Origin: Aquisalimonas sp007126095
Lineage (GTDB): Bacteria > Pseudomonadota > Gammaproteobacteria > Nitrococcales > Aquisalimonadaceae
Reading direction: 5' to 3'
Length of the DNA: 64,000 nucleotides
NCBI RefSeq assembly: GCF_048323695.1
Contig: NZ_JBLWFT010000014.1
Coordinates: 16,533 to 80,532 of the forward strand
The position numbers and the translations under genes were made by a program. Below are positions 16,100 to 24,557 of this stretch, piece by piece. Position 1 is the first letter of the stretch. The number at the start of each line of letters is the position of its first letter. The notes under the pieces were generated by a model. It saw nothing but the letters and a program-made list of their open reading frames with translations. It was not told the origin of the DNA and searched no databases.

Positions 16100-17407
16100 T
16101 TACTCCCCCGCCATGGCGGATTCCACGTCGGCGACGGTCTTGGGCACGCCGGCGCTGAGAATGTCGTGGCCCGTGGCCGTGACGGCCACATCGTCCTCAA
16201 TGCGCACGCCGATGTTATGCCAGCGCGGGTCCACCTCGGGGATACTGTCGGCGATGTACAGGCCCGGCTCCACGGTGACCACCATGCCCGGCTCCAGCAA
16301 TCGCCATTCACCATCGATGCGGTAATCGCCCACGTCGTGGGTGTCCATGCCCAGCCAGTGGCCGGTCCGGTGCATGAAGAAGGGCCGGTACGCCTCGTCG
16401 GCAATGAGCTGATCCACGTCACCGTGCAGCAGCTCCAGGTCCACCAGCCCCTGCACCAGCACGCGCAGCGCCGCCTCGTGGGGCATGTTCCAGTGGTTGC
16501 CGGGCTGCACGGCGGCGATGGCCGCCTCCTGAGCCGCCAGCACGATCTCGTAGACGGCCCGCTGCTCCGGGGTGAAGCGGCCGTTCACCGGGAAGGTCCG
16601 GGTGATGTCCGAGGCGTAGCAGTCCAGCTCCACGCCAGCGTCGATCAGCACCAGATCGCCGTCACGCAGGGTGGCGTTGTTCTCGATGTAGTGCAGGATG
16701 CAGCCGTTGCGACCGCCGCCGACGATGGGCGGATACGCCTGCCAGCCGTTGCTGCGGCGGAAGACATACTGAAATTCCGCCTCCAGCGCATACTCGGCCA
16801 TTCCCGGCCGGCACACGACCATGGCGCGCCGGTGGGCCTCGGCCGAAACCTGCGCGGCCTCGCGCATCTGCTCCAGCTCCGCCGGACTCTTGATCAGCCG
16901 CATTTCGTGGAGGAGGTGCTCCAGCGCCACGAACTCGCCGGGGGTGCGCGCGCCGGCACGGGCGCGGGTGCGGACCTGATTCACCCAGCCGAGAATGGCG
17001 TGATCGAAGTCGGGATTCAGCCCCATGGTGCAGTAGAGGCGATGCTTGTCCTCGAGCATCCCCGGGAGGATCTCGTCGATGTCATCGATGGGAAAGGCGT
17101 CGTCGGCGCCATAGCGCTCGCAGGCACCGTCCTGACCGGCGCGCGGCCCGTCCCATACCTCCTTTTCCGGATCACGCTCGCGGCAGAACAGCACGAATTC
17201 ACCATGCTCCCGCCCGGGTATCAGCACCAGCACGGCATCGGGCTCCGGGAAGCCGGAGAGGTAGTGAAAGTCGCTGTCCTGACGGTAGGGATGGACCACA
17301 TCCCGGTTGCGCGGCCGCTCGGGGGCTGCGGCCACCACCGCCACCGCGTTGTCACCCATGAGGTTCATGAGCTCGCGGCGCCGGCGGGCGTATTCCTGCT
17401 GATCCAT
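16100..17407 (-). CDS. pepP: Xaa-Pro aminopeptidase P
   Basis: Protein of 435 residues, normal for PepP. Its N-terminal aminopeptidase-P domain (MDQQEYARRRRELMNLMG, HPYRQDSDFHYLSGFPEPDA) is followed by a pita-bread metallopeptidase fold. Metal ligands are visible in DLVLIDAGVELDCYASDITR, HRTGHWLGMDTHDVG and VVTVEPGLYI. It removes N-terminal residues preceding proline in the cytoplasm. It lies between ygfB and ubiH, as in E. coli. Confidence 0.93.
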   Translation of the reverse strand: MDQQEYARRRRELMNLMGDNAVAVVAAAPERPRNRDVVHPYRQDSDFHYLSGFPEPDAVLVLIPGREHGEFVLFCRERDPEKEVWDGPRAGQDGACERYGADDAFPIDDIDEILPGMLEDKHRLYCTMGLNPDFDHAILGWVNQVRTRARAGARTPGEFVALEHLLHEMRLIKSPAELEQMREAAQVSAEAHRRAMVVCRPGMAEYALEAEFQYVFRRSNGWQAYPPIVGGGRNGCILHYIENNATLRDGDLVLIDAGVELDCYASDITRTFPVNGRFTPEQRAVYEIVLAAQEAAIAAVQPGNHWNMPHEAALRVLVQGLVDLELLHGDVDQLIADEAYRPFFMHRTGHWLGMDTHDVGDYRIDGEWRLLEPGMVVTVEPGLYIADSIPEVDPRWHNIGVRIEDDVAVTATGHDILSAGVPKTVADVESAMAGE

Positions 17408-17446
17408 GGGGCCTCCGTGATTGCGGAGCAGGTGTTTGTGAGTGGG

Positions 17447-18037
17447 TCAGTGGGTGCGCTGGCTGCCCTGATCGGCGCCCGGCACCGGCACGGGTTTGTC
17501 GCGTTTGCGCGGCTGCAGGTGCTCGCGCACCAGCAGGGCGCCGGTGCGCACGAACTCCAGGAGCTCCTCGTAAGCCGCCTCGTCCGCCTCGCCGCCCTCG
17601 TCGCTCACGGCGTGGCTGACCTCGCCCAGGTGGCCGATGATCTCCGCCACCTCCTTCGGCAGCTTGCTCTCCTCCGGCAACCCGCCCACGCCGAGGCCGT
17701 AGATGAACCCGTGCGCCCAGGCGCCAAGGCTCTCGGCACGCCGGTCCACGGGCGCGGACCCGTCGGGCAGCAGCAGCTGGAACTCCAGGTTGCTGTCATC
17801 CATGCCCTGCTGGGTGGCGCCGTACAGGGCGGCCAGGCCTTCCAGGCAGCGCCGGGCCGGATCGCCCTTCGGCTCGGTGCCGGCGAGGACCTGGGCGATC
17901 CACTGCGCCGCTTCCACCTGCGCGGAAGCGCTGAGCATCCCCGCAAGCAGGCCGTGGGCCTCGGCAGCACCGATCTCGGCCTCCACCTCGGCGAGGGCTT
18001 CGTTGAGGGCGTCGTAATCGGGTAGAGAGTCAGTCAT
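17447..18037 (-). CDS. ygfB: UPF0149 family protein YgfB
   Basis: Protein of 196 residues from the ATG for MTDSLPDYDALNEALAEVE. It is an acidic alpha-helical protein with the family phrases AEAHGLLAGMLSA, LAAWxHGFIYGLG-like WAHGFIYGLGVGG and EVAEIIGHLGEVSH. The frame stays open far upstream, but the zapB-like and zapA genes occupy that space on the other strand. It heads the ygfB-pepP-ubiH-ubiI operon. Its biochemical role is not established. Confidence 0.88.
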   Translation of the reverse strand: MTDSLPDYDALNEALAEVEAEIGAAEAHGLLAGMLSASAQVEAAQWIAQVLAGTEPKGDPARRCLEGLAALYGATQQGMDDSNLEFQLLLPDGSAPVDRRAESLGAWAHGFIYGLGVGGLPEESKLPKEVAEIIGHLGEVSHAVSDEGGEADEAAYEELLEFVRTGALLVREHLQPRKRDKPVPVPGADQGSQRTH

Positions 18038-18112
18038 GGCGCGGACATATCCAAGGCCGTACAAAATCGCTATCCTACCACGACATATGAGGCATCGCGG
18101 GCCGTTGCAGGC

Positions 18113-18340
18113 ATGAGTGAATCGTCCCCGAAGGCACTGCGCAGGGAGCTTGACCGGCTGGAACGCCAGGTGGACTCGCTGGTGCGCTATTGTGCCCGAC
18201 TCGAAGAAGAAAACCGGGTGCTGCGTCAGTCCCAGGATTCGCTGAACGCGGAGCGTGCCAGCCTGCTGGAAAAGAACGAGATGGCCCGCTCCAAGATCGA
18301 ATCCATGATCAGCCGCCTCAAGGCTATGGAGCACCACTGA
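18113..18340 (+). CDS. TIGR02449-type small coiled-coil protein
   Basis: Protein of 75 residues that is almost wholly coiled coil (LRRELDRLERQVDSLVRYCARLEEENRVLRQSQDSL). This small family lies just upstream of zapA in many gammaproteobacteria and looks ZapB- or SlyX-like. It is followed by zapA after 1 base, so they share a transcript. A role at the division septum is inferred from this linkage. Confidence 0.85.
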   Translation: MSESSPKALRRELDRLERQVDSLVRYCARLEEENRVLRQSQDSLNAERASLLEKNEMARSKIESMISRLKAMEHH

Positions 18341-18341
18341 C

Positions 18342-18641
18342 ATGCGCGACGACATCGAACCGGTCCGGGTCACCATTCTCGACAAGGAATACATGGTGGC
18401 CTGCCCGCCGGACGAGAAAGAGGGCCTGCTGAGCTCGGCCCACATGCTCGACCGACGCATGCGCGAAGTCCGCGACGCCGGGCGCATCCAGGGAGCGGAT
18501 CGCATCGCGGTGATGGCGGCGCTGAATCTCACCCACGAGCTGCTGCAGGCGCAGAACGACCAGCGCGAGACCGCCACCCTGGTCGAGGACCGCGTGCGCG
18601 CCATGGAGCAGCGCATCAACCAGGTGCTGCCGGAGTCCTGA
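18342..18641 (+). CDS. zapA: cell division protein ZapA
   Basis: Protein of 99 residues with the ZapA opening EPVRVTILDKEYMVACPPDEKEGLLSSAHMLDRRM, the IAVMAALNLTHELL segment and a C-terminal coiled coil. ZapA bundles FtsZ at the Z-ring. Its position between the small coiled-coil gene and the 6S RNA is the standard gammaproteobacterial arrangement. Confidence 0.93.
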   Translation: MRDDIEPVRVTILDKEYMVACPPDEKEGLLSSAHMLDRRMREVRDAGRIQGADRIAVMAALNLTHELLQAQNDQRETATLVEDRVRAMEQRINQVLPES

Positions 18642-18701
18642 TCCGGACACCACCCGTCCGTCCCCCTTGCAGTCCCGGCGTCCAGCCCCCACCATGGCAC
18701 T

Positions 18702-18894
18702 GGACACCCCCTGCGGCGTTCGACAGCGGTCACAGCTATTCCTTGACCCTCAATTGAATCGCCAGGGGAACTGACGTGGCGGTATCCGGTGCGCATGTCC
18801 GCCCCGTGCGGAAAGCCTAAGGCCCCGCTCGTCCTCCCCACCTGAACCTCAGGGTTCAAGGGGCGATACCGCACGGCGCCAGCGGGGGGTGTCC
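18702..18894 (+). ncRNA. ssrS: 6S RNA
   Basis: About 193 bases directly after zapA, the usual place. The ends pair: GGACACCCCCTGCGGCG at 18702 with CGCCAGCGGGGGGTGTCC ending at 18894. Inside are the 6S hallmarks GTGCGCATGTCCG...CGGAAAGCCTAAGGC and, from 18843, TGAACCTCAGGGTTCAAGGG, the counterpart of the E. coli TTGAACCAAGGGTTCAAGGG stem. 6S RNA mimics an open promoter and traps sigma-70 polymerase in stationary phase. Exact ends are set by pairing only. Confidence 0.87.
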
Positions 18895-18954
18895 CTTTCC
18901 TAGCCAACCCCGGTATCCTGTGCGGCTTGCCCCGAAGCCACGGCTGGAGCCCCG

Positions 18955-19422
18955 ATGCAATACTGGCTGATGAAATCCGAGCCGGACGTGTTCGGCATTG
19001 ACGACCTCGCCAACTGCCCCGACCAGACCGACCACTGGGACGGTGTGCGCAACTACCAGGCGCGCAACATGATGCGCGACCAGATGAAACAGGGCGATCA
19101 GGTCCTGTTCTACCACTCCAACACCAAGGTGCCCGGGGTGGTGGGCATCGCCGAAGTGGTGCGCGAGGGCTACCCGGACCACACGGCGTTCGACCCGGAA
19201 GACCCCCACTACGATCCGAAAAGCGACCCGGACAACCCGCGCTGGTTCATGGTGGACATCCGCTTCGTCCGCAAGCTTGGCCGCACCATCAGCCTCACCG
19301 AGCTCAAGGAACTCAAGGATCGCCCGGAATTGGCCGATATGCCCCTGGTGCGCAAGGGCAACCGCCTGTCGGTCATGCCGGTCACCCCGGAGCAGTGGCA
19401 GTTCATTCTCGGGCTCGAATGA
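18955..19422 (+). CDS. EVE domain-containing protein
   Basis: Protein of 155 residues, the standard single-domain length. It opens MQYWLMKSEPDVFGIDDL and contains WDGVRNYQARNMMRDQMKQGDQVLFYHSN and the PRWFMVDIRFVRKLGR strand, all typical of the PUA-like EVE fold. EVE proteins are thought to bind modified bases. The gene often follows zapA/6S/fau; the formyl-THF cyclo-ligase gene (fau) is missing from this copy of the locus. Confidence 0.9.
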   Translation: MQYWLMKSEPDVFGIDDLANCPDQTDHWDGVRNYQARNMMRDQMKQGDQVLFYHSNTKVPGVVGIAEVVREGYPDHTAFDPEDPHYDPKSDPDNPRWFMVDIRFVRKLGRTISLTELKELKDRPELADMPLVRKGNRLSVMPVTPEQWQFILGLE

Positions 19423-19545
19423 CCTGCCGCCCATCGGGACACGGAAACGGGAGCGTCATTCCGTGACTCTCGTCCCGGATCACGACAGGCAGCGAACGCA
19501 TACTCTCTCGGGACGGTCCGGAGTGACCGCCGTGCCGATCGTGCG

Positions 19546-20526
19546 ATGTGCGACCAACGGATGAGCGCAGTGAGCGAGACACAGGCAACAGAATACGGCC
19601 TCGGGCCGACCGATCATCGAGTCGTGCTGGCGGTCGCCGCGGTGATCGCGGTCACCGCCGCGCTGGCGGTGGGCTGGCAGCAGGTGCGGGACCTGGACAC
19701 GCCGTCCCGGGGCATCGACGCGTTCTCCTTCGACCTCCCCATGGACACGGTTGAGGCCGACTCGGCTGCGGGGCTGGCGGACGAGTTGGACGCGATGGAG
19801 TTCCCCTGGCCGCCGGAAAGCAGCGTGCCGCGCATCCAGGTGGAGCACTTCCCGGGGGACATGGCGGATCTGGACGCTGACGCGCGCAAGGCGGTGTTCT
19901 TCCGCGCCCTGCTGCCGCTGGTGCTGCACGAGAACGCGATGCTGCGCCACCATAGGGACAACGCCCGGGCACTGCTGCAGGGGGGTGCACCGCCGGAACC
20001 GGGCACCGACGAACGTGTCTATCTCGGACAGCTCAAGGAGCGCTACCGGGTCGAGGGCGACCTGAACGACGCCGCCGTGCGCCAGCAACTGCTGCGACGG
20101 ATCGATGCCGTACCGGCGTCCCTGGCGCTGGCGCAGGCGGCCAACGAAAGCGGCTGGGGCACATCACGGTTCACCCGGGAGGCCAACAACCTGTTCGGTG
20201 AATGGACATGGAACGAGGACCAGGGCCTGCTGCCACAGCAACGTGCGGAGGGCGCGACCCATTTTGTCCGCATCTTCCCCGATCTCCATGCTTCGGTGCG
20301 CTCATACATACGCAACATCAACGTCGGGCACGCCTACGGTGAGCTGCGACAGCAACGGGCGAACCTGCGCGAACAGGGCGAACCGCTGGACGGGATCACC
20401 CTCGCCAGCGGCCTGATCCGCTACTCTGAAAGGGGTCAGGACTACGTGGATGAAGTCCGTGCAATGATCCGGCAGAACGAACTGCACCACATGCCGGATC
20501 TCGAACTGGCGAACCGTACGCCGTAG
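19546..20526 (+). CDS. Bax-like glucosaminidase-domain protein
   Basis: Protein of 326 residues; an ATG at 19561 is an equally possible start, and neither has a clear ribosome site. One transmembrane segment (about residues 26-45) anchors it. The C-terminal half is a glucosaminidase-type domain with ALAQAANESGWGTSRFTREANNLFGEWTW, containing the catalytic Glu in NESGWGTSRF, and SYIRNINVGHAYGELR. It probably cuts glycan strands of peptidoglycan at the periplasmic face. The next gene is an M23 peptidase, so two wall hydrolases are neighbours. Confidence 0.85.
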   Translation: MCDQRMSAVSETQATEYGLGPTDHRVVLAVAAVIAVTAALAVGWQQVRDLDTPSRGIDAFSFDLPMDTVEADSAAGLADELDAMEFPWPPESSVPRIQVEHFPGDMADLDADARKAVFFRALLPLVLHENAMLRHHRDNARALLQGGAPPEPGTDERVYLGQLKERYRVEGDLNDAAVRQQLLRRIDAVPASLALAQAANESGWGTSRFTREANNLFGEWTWNEDQGLLPQQRAEGATHFVRIFPDLHASVRSYIRNINVGHAYGELRQQRANLREQGEPLDGITLASGLIRYSERGQDYVDEVRAMIRQNELHHMPDLELANRTP

Positions 20527-20636
20527 GGGCTATTGTCACCAGCCAATGACATGTCACCAAAAACCAACAATTTGAACGGCTTGGCGAACAAAGTCATTTG
20601 TATTCATAAAGTGCCTGCTATAAGGTAACACTCATT

Positions 20637-22280
20637 GTGCGCGAGGAGTCTGATCACTCGTCGCGGATGCAGGGGGATAGAACGTTGGGGCATCGTCAAA
20701 AACAGTGGCTACTGCACGAGGGTTCCTCGCCCCGGCGCGGCCTGAAATGGTGGCTTCGCCCGATTCCGCTGGCCATTGGCGCGGTGGGCGTGGGCCTGAT
20801 CACCGCGGGCCTGATCGGCCTCGGAAGCAGCGGTTCCGGATCGGGAGCCTCCGGCGATACGGTCGCGATGGAGCTGGGCATGCCGGGCACCCGCGTTGGC
20901 GACATGGTTGCACAGCGGGCCCGTGGCAACGGCAGCCGCACGACCTCCGCCACCATGGACGACAGCCCCGCGCCGGTCACCGATAACGGAACGCCCGCGG
21001 ATTCCGGCCCGTTGCGTACCGCCAACGCCACGGAAGCCGACATGGATTCGGGCTGGGCCAGCTACATCAACGCTAGTACCGGCAGCACCAACGCCAGCGA
21101 CGATACCGCCGAGAGCGCGGCCGAAGCCGAGGCCGAGATGGAGGAGCTGGCCGCGCCGCACGAAGGGCCGGAATGGGAGACCATCGAAGTCCGCTCCGGC
21201 GACTCCCTGGCCGCGATCTTCAGCCGCGCCGGCCTGTCCGCAGGCGAGCTTCACCGCCTGGTCAATACCGATGACCGCACCGCGCAGCTCCAGCGCATCT
21301 ACCCCGGTGATGAAATCCACTTCCATGTGGAAGGCGACGCCCTGCAGGGGCTGCGCCACGACATCGACGATGCCGACACGCTGGTCGTCGCCCGGGGTGA
21401 CGACGGCTTTGAAGTCAGCATCGAGAGCCGCGCCATCGAGACGCGGGTCAAGCACGCCAGCGGCACGGTCAACAGCTCCCTGTTCGTCGCCGGCCAGGAC
21501 GCCGGGCTCAGCCACGGCCAGATCATGCGGCTGATGAACATCTTCAAGTGGCAGGTGGACTTCGGACGCGACGTGCGCTCCGGGGACATGTTCTCGGTGG
21601 CCTACGAGTCCTACTACATCGACGATGAACACGTGCGCGACGGCCCCATTCTGGCGGCCCGTTACGTTAACCGCGGCAATGCGATCGACGCGGTGCGCTA
21701 CGAAGACCCGGACGGCACCCGCGGCTACTACAGCCCCGAGGGCGAGAACCTGAGCAAGGCGTTTCTCCGTCGCCCGGTTGGCGATGCGCGGATCAGCTCC
21801 GGATTCAACCCCAACCGCAGGCATCCGGTACTGGGCGTCCGCCGCCCGCACCTGGGCACGGACTTCGCCGCGCCCTCGGGCACGCCGATCCGGGCTGCCG
21901 GTGCCGGCCGGGTCGTCCACGCCTCGCGCAAGGGCGGCTACGGCCGCACCGTCATCATCGAGCACGCCAACCGGTACCGCACCCTGTACGCTCACATGTC
22001 GCGCTACGCCAATGGCATCAGCGTGGGCACGCGCGTCGAGCAGGGACAGACCATCGGCTATGTCGGCGCCTCCGGACTGGTCACCGGCGCGCACCTGCAT
22101 TACGAATTCATGAAGGACGGCGTCCACCGCAACCCCATGCGGGTGGACCTGCCCAGCGGCGACCCGGTTGCCAGCGAACACATGGATGACTTCGTCGCCC
22201 GCGCCGCCCCCCTCGTGGCGCAGCTCGACGATATGCACGAGGAGCAGGAACAACAGCTGGCGATGCGGGACGAGGAATGA
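20637..22280 (+). CDS. M23 family murein endopeptidase (MepM/OapA-like)
   Basis: Up to 547 residues from a GTG. An ATG at 20667 or a TTG at 20685 with AGGGGG upstream are alternatives, and the TTG has the best-placed ribosome site. One transmembrane helix (about 42-62), an acidic low-complexity linker, an OapA/LysM-like segment (EWETIEVRSGDSLAAIFSRAGLS), then the LytM domain. Zinc ligands lie in HLGTDF, YAHMSRY and HLHYEF. It hydrolyses peptide cross-links to make room for wall growth. It overlaps the next gene by 4 bases. Confidence 0.9.
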   Translation: MREESDHSSRMQGDRTLGHRQKQWLLHEGSSPRRGLKWWLRPIPLAIGAVGVGLITAGLIGLGSSGSGSGASGDTVAMELGMPGTRVGDMVAQRARGNGSRTTSATMDDSPAPVTDNGTPADSGPLRTANATEADMDSGWASYINASTGSTNASDDTAESAAEAEAEMEELAAPHEGPEWETIEVRSGDSLAAIFSRAGLSAGELHRLVNTDDRTAQLQRIYPGDEIHFHVEGDALQGLRHDIDDADTLVVARGDDGFEVSIESRAIETRVKHASGTVNSSLFVAGQDAGLSHGQIMRLMNIFKWQVDFGRDVRSGDMFSVAYESYYIDDEHVRDGPILAARYVNRGNAIDAVRYEDPDGTRGYYSPEGENLSKAFLRRPVGDARISSGFNPNRRHPVLGVRRPHLGTDFAAPSGTPIRAAGAGRVVHASRKGGYGRTVIIEHANRYRTLYAHMSRYANGISVGTRVEQGQTIGYVGASGLVTGAHLHYEFMKDGVHRNPMRVDLPSGDPVASEHMDDFVARAAPLVAQLDDMHEEQEQQLAMRDEE

Positions 22281-23218
22281 TCCCGTCGGGGCGCGCCGCC
22301 CTGGTGCTGCTGGGGCTGGTGATCGTGCTCTGGGGGCTGAACTGGCCGGTGATGAAGGTCGGCCTGGAGTACATCCCGCCGCTGCTGTTCACCAGCATCC
22401 GCATGGTGCTGGGCTGCCTGTGCATGGTGATCGCCGCCGCCATCATGGGGCAGCTCCGCCGCCCCTACCGCGACGAGTGGACACTGGTGTTCGGCGTCGG
22501 CCTGATCCAGATGGCGCTGTTCCTGGGGCTGGTCACCATAGCCCTGCAGTACGTCCCCGCCGGGCGTTCGTCCATTCTCGCCTACACCACCTCGCTCTGG
22601 GTACTGCCCATTGCCGCCATGACCCTGGGCGAAACCCTCACGCGCCCGCGCCTGCTGGGCTTCGCCCTGGGCATCGGCGGCGTCGCGGTGATGTTCAACC
22701 CGTTCGGTTTCGACTGGACCAGTCCGTCCGTGGTCATAGGCAACGGCCTGCTGCTGCTCGCCGCGCTGTGCTGGGCCCTGCTGATCGTCTACGTGCGCGC
22801 CCAGCGCAACCAGGGCCCGCCACTGACGCTGGCCCCGTGGCAGTTCGGCATCGCCGCGGTCGTCCTGCTACCCATTGCGCTGATGGTCGAGGACGCCGGC
22901 ACCGTGGAGTGGTCGGATCCGGTCCTGCTGGGCATCCTCTTCTACAACGGCCCGCTGGCCACTGCGTTTCCGTTCTGGGCAATCATCACCATCACACGGG
23001 CGCTGCCCGCCGTGACCACCTCCATCGGCAGCCTTGGCGTGCCGGCGTTCGGCGTTGCAGCGTCCGCCGTCCTGCTGGGAGAGGCACTGACCGGCACCAA
23101 CATTGTCGGGCTATTATTGATTGGAGCCGGTGTCGCGACCGTGACGCTGGCGGATCGCGGCAGGCGAAACGAACCCGGCTCCGATTCAGCGGTCTCAACA
23201 GAGAACCGGAAGTCCTGA
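22277..23218 (+). CDS. EamA/DMT-family transporter
   Basis: Protein of 313 residues with ten predicted helices in two EamA repeats (first about 8-135, second about 150-295). Family phrases are VIVLWGLNWPVMKVGLEYIPPLLFTSIRM at the start and AVTTSIGSLGVPAFGVAASAVLLGEALTGTNIVGLLLIGAGV near the end. It is probably an inner-membrane exporter of amino acids or other metabolites. It is translationally coupled to the M23 gene (ATGA overlap). Confidence 0.88.
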   Translation: MIPSGRAALVLLGLVIVLWGLNWPVMKVGLEYIPPLLFTSIRMVLGCLCMVIAAAIMGQLRRPYRDEWTLVFGVGLIQMALFLGLVTIALQYVPAGRSSILAYTTSLWVLPIAAMTLGETLTRPRLLGFALGIGGVAVMFNPFGFDWTSPSVVIGNGLLLLAALCWALLIVYVRAQRNQGPPLTLAPWQFGIAAVVLLPIALMVEDAGTVEWSDPVLLGILFYNGPLATAFPFWAIITITRALPAVTTSIGSLGVPAFGVAASAVLLGEALTGTNIVGLLLIGAGVATVTLADRGRRNEPGSDSAVSTENRKS

Positions 23219-23266
23219 CAGCGCGTGGGGCGCTGTAGACCCCCGGTGTGACGAGGGCATGGATCC

Positions 23267-23830
23267 ATGACCAGGACCGCTCTACTGTGTCTGGCATGTC
23301 TGGCGCTGCTGCTGACCGGCTGCAGCACCACCCGGGACAGCATTCCCGACCCTGGGCGTGGCGCCCCGACGATCAGCGATGTGCGTGAATCACCGGAGCA
23401 ACACCAGGGCAAGACCGTCCGCTGGGGCGGCACCATTGCCGGTGTTGAGAACCGGCAGGACGTCACGCTTGTGGAAGTGGTGGGCCGCTCGCTGGACCGC
23501 AGCGGCAGGCCGCGCACCGGCGACACCAGTGAAGGCCGCTTCCTGGCGGTGATCGACGGCTTCCTCGACCCGGCCGTGTACGAGGAAGGCCGCCGCATGA
23601 CCGCCACGGGCACCGTGGACGGGGAAGAGACCCGCCCGGTCGGCGAGCATGACTACCGGTATGTGCGCGTGCGCGCCAGCGGCCATCACCTGTGGCCCGA
23701 ACCCCGGCCCGATCCGTACGCCCACGCCCCCCGCTATTACCCGGGCCCCTACTACGACCCCCGTTACGGGCCCTGGTACGACCCCTGGTACGATCCGTGG
23801 TACCCCCATCGCCGCGGGTTCCGCTACTGA
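23267..23830 (+). CDS. Slp-family outer-membrane lipoprotein with Tyr/Pro/Trp-rich tail
   Basis: Protein of 187 residues with lipobox LLTGC (Cys near 19). The Slp core is recognisable (ESPEQHQGKTVRWGGTIAGVENRQDVTLVEVV, GRFLAVIDGFLDPAVYEEGRRMTATG, RYVRVRASGHHLWPEP). The tail after residue 145 is an unusual near-repeat of YDPWYDPWY and YYPGPYYDP units rich in Tyr, Pro and Trp. Slp proteins are starvation- or acid-induced lipoproteins of unknown activity. A second Slp gene follows directly. Confidence 0.87.
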   Translation: MTRTALLCLACLALLLTGCSTTRDSIPDPGRGAPTISDVRESPEQHQGKTVRWGGTIAGVENRQDVTLVEVVGRSLDRSGRPRTGDTSEGRFLAVIDGFLDPAVYEEGRRMTATGTVDGEETRPVGEHDYRYVRVRASGHHLWPEPRPDPYAHAPRYYPGPYYDPRYGPWYDPWYDPWYPHRRGFRY

Positions 23831-23850
23831 CTGCCATGTTGAGGACGCCC

Positions 23851-24354
23851 ATGCGCCGCACAGCGATGAAAACGCTCCCCATAATCGCCGCCATGCTGGT
23901 GCTCACGGCCTGCGCCACCGGCCCGCAATTCGACACCGATGGCGTCAACCGCGATCTGCAGCCGCGGCAGGCCGCCGCCGATCAGGTGCGCGACGAGCAG
24001 GTGATCTGGGGCGGCACGATTCTGTCCGTGAAACCGCAACAGGACACCACCCAGATCGAGGTCCTCGCCTACCCGCTCGACCGCGGGGATCAGCCACGGA
24101 TCGACCGCTCATCCCAGGGCCGGTTCCTGATTATCGCCGACGGCTACCTGGAGCCCGCCGACTACGGCGAGGGCCGCCAGATCACCGTGCGCGGTCCGCT
24201 CGAGGAGGCGCGGACGGCCACCATCGGCGAGGCGGAGTACACCTACGCGGTGGTGCACGCCGAGGACCTCCACCTGTGGCCGCGCCGGACCAGCCACGGG
24301 ACGCGAAGCGAACCGCGGGTGAATTTCGGGATCGGGATCGGCATCATGCGGTGA
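23851..24354 (+). CDS. Slp-family outer-membrane lipoprotein (second copy)
   Basis: Protein of 167 residues from the ATG for MRRTAMKTL, which has GAGGA 6 bases upstream; an ATG at 23836 is possible. Lipobox is VLTACATG. The core parallels the previous gene (DQVIWGGTILSV-like EQVIWGGTILSVKPQQDTTQIEVLAYPLDR, GRFLIIADGYLEPADYGEGRQITVRG), showing a tandem duplication. It lacks the Tyr/Trp-rich tail. It is co-directional with its paralogue and 20 bases apart. Confidence 0.87.
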   Translation: MRRTAMKTLPIIAAMLVLTACATGPQFDTDGVNRDLQPRQAAADQVRDEQVIWGGTILSVKPQQDTTQIEVLAYPLDRGDQPRIDRSSQGRFLIIADGYLEPADYGEGRQITVRGPLEEARTATIGEAEYTYAVVHAEDLHLWPRRTSHGTRSEPRVNFGIGIGIMR

Positions 24355-24391
24355 CGGGAACGTCGGCCTTCGGGATGGTGGACCTGATGAT

Positions 24392-24477
24392 GGTGGATCT
24401 GAAGATCCACCCTACGCCCTACGCCCATACGTCTCGGCGGCGGGCACGCGCCCGTAGGGTGGACCTTCAGGTCCACC
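24392..24477. repeat. inverted pair of GGTGGACCT-type palindromes
   Basis: Arms 24392-24416 and 24453-24477 are inverted copies with two mismatches, and each arm is itself palindromic (second copy core GGTGGACCTTCAGGTCCACC). A fragment of the same motif lies at 24376. It belongs to a family repeated at 26937, 43294 and 44941 and lies between the Slp pair and tex. Confidence 0.8.
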
Positions 24478-24557
24478 AATAACGCCACTCGCCCACCAGG
24501 CCCCACCAACCGATCTGCTATCATCCGGCCCCACATTCACTACCCCGACAAGACCCA

